From Oceanobacillus limi (lineage in GTDB: Bacteria; Bacillota; Bacilli; Bacillales; Amphibacillaceae), in NCBI RefSeq assembly GCF_900111445.1, contig NZ_FOHE01000003.1, positions 241,740 through 305,739 on the forward strand: a DNA stretch of 64,000 bases. Direction: 5' to 3'. Numbering within the stretch: the stretch's first letter is position 1; each line of letters opens with the position of its first letter. The translations under genes were made by a program, and so were the position numbers. Below, one piece after another: positions 63,221 through 64,000 of this stretch. The notes beneath the pieces were generated by a model. That model had not been told where the DNA came from. It worked only from the letters and a program-made list of their open reading frames with translations, and made no database searches.

Positions 63221-63379
63221 TTATTCACCTCTCTTAACAATTTCTTTAGGAATTTCAATATAATCAACCAATTTCCCTCTTACTTCACCGTTTTCATCTA
63301 AATGTAGCTTTTCATACACCGGAATTTTAAGTTTACTGTCCTTTTGTTTTCGTTTAGTTTCTAACGATATGATTTTCAT
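63221..63379 (-). CDS. Small basic protein, 52 residues, directly upstream of the recombinase
   Basis: ATG with AAAGGAGAG upstream; the product begins MKIISLETKRKQ and ends EIPKEIVKRGE, with many lysines. Its stop is 5 bases from the recombinase start, and the recombinase ribosome site lies in its last codons, so translation is coupled. No family recognised. A recombination directionality factor or another helper of the recombinase is possible from size and place only. Confidence 0.65.
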   Translation of the reverse strand: MKIISLETKRKQKDSKLKIPVYEKLHLDENGEVRGKLVDYIEIPKEIVKRGE

Positions 63380-63397
63380 GGTATCTCTCCTTTTTTA

Positions 63398-63739
63398 TTA
63401 AACTAGCACTCTATCCATATAGATAACTTCTTTTACATCTACAACCCTAATAACCAATGCTTTAATATGCCTCTTATCGTAGCCATAATCATTAATGCCA
63501 GATTCAATATTAATCAGATTTATACCAAAATGATTTTCCTGAATATGATTTAATATTAAATCACTCAACAGGACAGAAACTTTAATGTCATCGTTTTGAA
63601 AGTAGCTTATATCTCTTTGACTATAAGATTTTAAATTTAAATATAAGGACGGATTTGACCAATCTATGTTTTCTACAACAAACCACACTGGAACCTTTTC
63701 ATCATGGATATATTCGTAGTACATCGTTACATCATTCAT
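63398..63739 (-). CDS. Hypothetical protein of the integrated element
   Basis: A 113-residue soluble protein with a mixed beta/alpha look (VPVWFVVENIDWSNPSLYLN near the start, IKALVIRVVDVKEVIYMDRV at the end). No family recognised. Its start overlaps the stop of the upstream gene by one base, and it lies 18 bases before the small basic protein gene, so it belongs to the same operon. Confidence 0.6.
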   Translation of the reverse strand: MNDVTMYYEYIHDEKVPVWFVVENIDWSNPSLYLNLKSYSQRDISYFQNDDIKVSVLLSDLILNHIQENHFGINLINIESGINDYGYDKRHIKALVIRVVDVKEVIYMDRVLV

Positions 63740-63990
63740 TATTGAGCCCCCTTGAGTTGATTATATAATTGATTCATTATTGTTTTTGTTTCCGTAGACC
63801 AATTAGCCGGATCATAGCTTTTCTTATATGCTTGTTGTTTTTGAAATTCACTATCTATATAAGCCTGTTGGATCCTTCTGTTAATTTGTTCAACTCGAAC
63901 TTTAGCTAGCTGTAGTGGCACTTGAAAAATAAATGCCAGGGAATAAATTATCTGGTCTTTATAACGGGGTAAATCCAATTGTTCAATCAT
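63739..63990 (-). CDS. Hypothetical protein at the window edge (possibly longer)
   Basis: At least 83 residues, helical and rich in Gln and Lys (RVEQINRRIQQAYIDSEF). The frame stays open to the window end and no ribosome site is visible before the ATG at 63990, so the true start may lie outside. No family recognised. Member of the element's minus-strand operon. Confidence 0.55.
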   Translation of the reverse strand: MIEQLDLPRYKDQIIYSLAFIFQVPLQLAKVRVEQINRRIQQAYIDSEFQKQQAYKKSYDPANWSTETKTIMNQLYNQLKGAQ

Positions 63991-64000
63991 AAAAAATGGC

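Noticed and set aside
63398..63739. Element protein as YolD
   Set aside because: Size and place recall YolD-like phage genes, but the conserved YolD start motif is absent.

Overview
The window looks like chromosomal DNA of a low-GC Gram-positive rod of the family Bacillaceae, probably from the halotolerant Oceanobacillus/Virgibacillus/Gracilibacillus area. The evidence is the strong AGGAGG-type ribosome sites, frequent TTG and GTG starts, and genes such as lutABC, xylAB with a ROK-type XylR, glpX, cbpA, an OpuD-like BCCT carrier and a preQ1-I riboswitch before queF. The genus is a guess; I see no rRNA or tRNA gene and no CRISPR array.

Layout. 1-8650: an oligopeptide ABC transporter (binding protein cut by the window edge, then oppB, oppC, oppD, oppF), followed by an M20 amidohydrolase, a GNAT acyltransferase and an enolase-superfamily N-acylamino acid racemase. 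Together these resemble the N-succinylamino acid racemase route that turns D-amino acids into L-amino acids. 8700-16700: panD, cbpA (c-di-AMP binding), a chemotaxis-type signalling protein, a cell-wall amidase, folE with a thioredoxin-reductase-like flavoprotein, an AbrB-type membrane protein and a zinc-ribbon protein. 16900-27350: glpX, a CHY zinc-finger protein, an HpaB-type monooxygenase, an aldose epimerase, a BCCT transporter, a divergent LCP protein and lutABC for L-lactate oxidation. 27600-35640: a RAYT-type transposase, an amidohydrolase, an S9 peptidase, an EamA transporter, a secreted metallo-beta-lactamase/HhH lipoprotein with two DUF3006 proteins, and a HAD phosphatase. 36100-41820: an oxalate/formate-type MFS carrier, a molybdopterin oxidoreductase, fdhD and moaA. 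41900-45000: two Gfo/Idh/MocA oxidoreductases around an aldo/keto reductase. 45000-56320: a complete xylose/xylo-oligosaccharide regulon (galM, GH43 xylosidase, xylR, sugar ABC transporter, a YesL-like protein, xylA, xylB) with XylR-like operators. 56360-61370: a small copper/cytochrome-oxidase-type cluster (YtkA-like lipoprotein, Sco, HTH regulator), a secreted lipase, DUF2243 and a small exported protein. 61390-64000: a perfect sigma-A promoter, a preQ1 riboswitch and queF, which is cut after 62 recognisable codons by an integrated element that starts with a large serine recombinase.

Two mobile or selfish themes stand out. First, a dispersed palindromic repeat built on GGTGCCAGGCACC occurs at about two dozen places. 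Most full copies are long hairpins with a TGTCGA/TCGACA inner stem, many lie within a few bases of a stop codon, some act as terminators, and some have entered coding sequence. The only REP-associated tyrosine transposase in view is bracketed by two full copies, so this is probably a Gram-positive REP/RAYT system. Second, the right edge carries the end of a serine-integrase element that has removed the catalytic aspartate from QueF. A second, longer dispersed repeat (three copies, containing TTCGTTCATCT) is also present.
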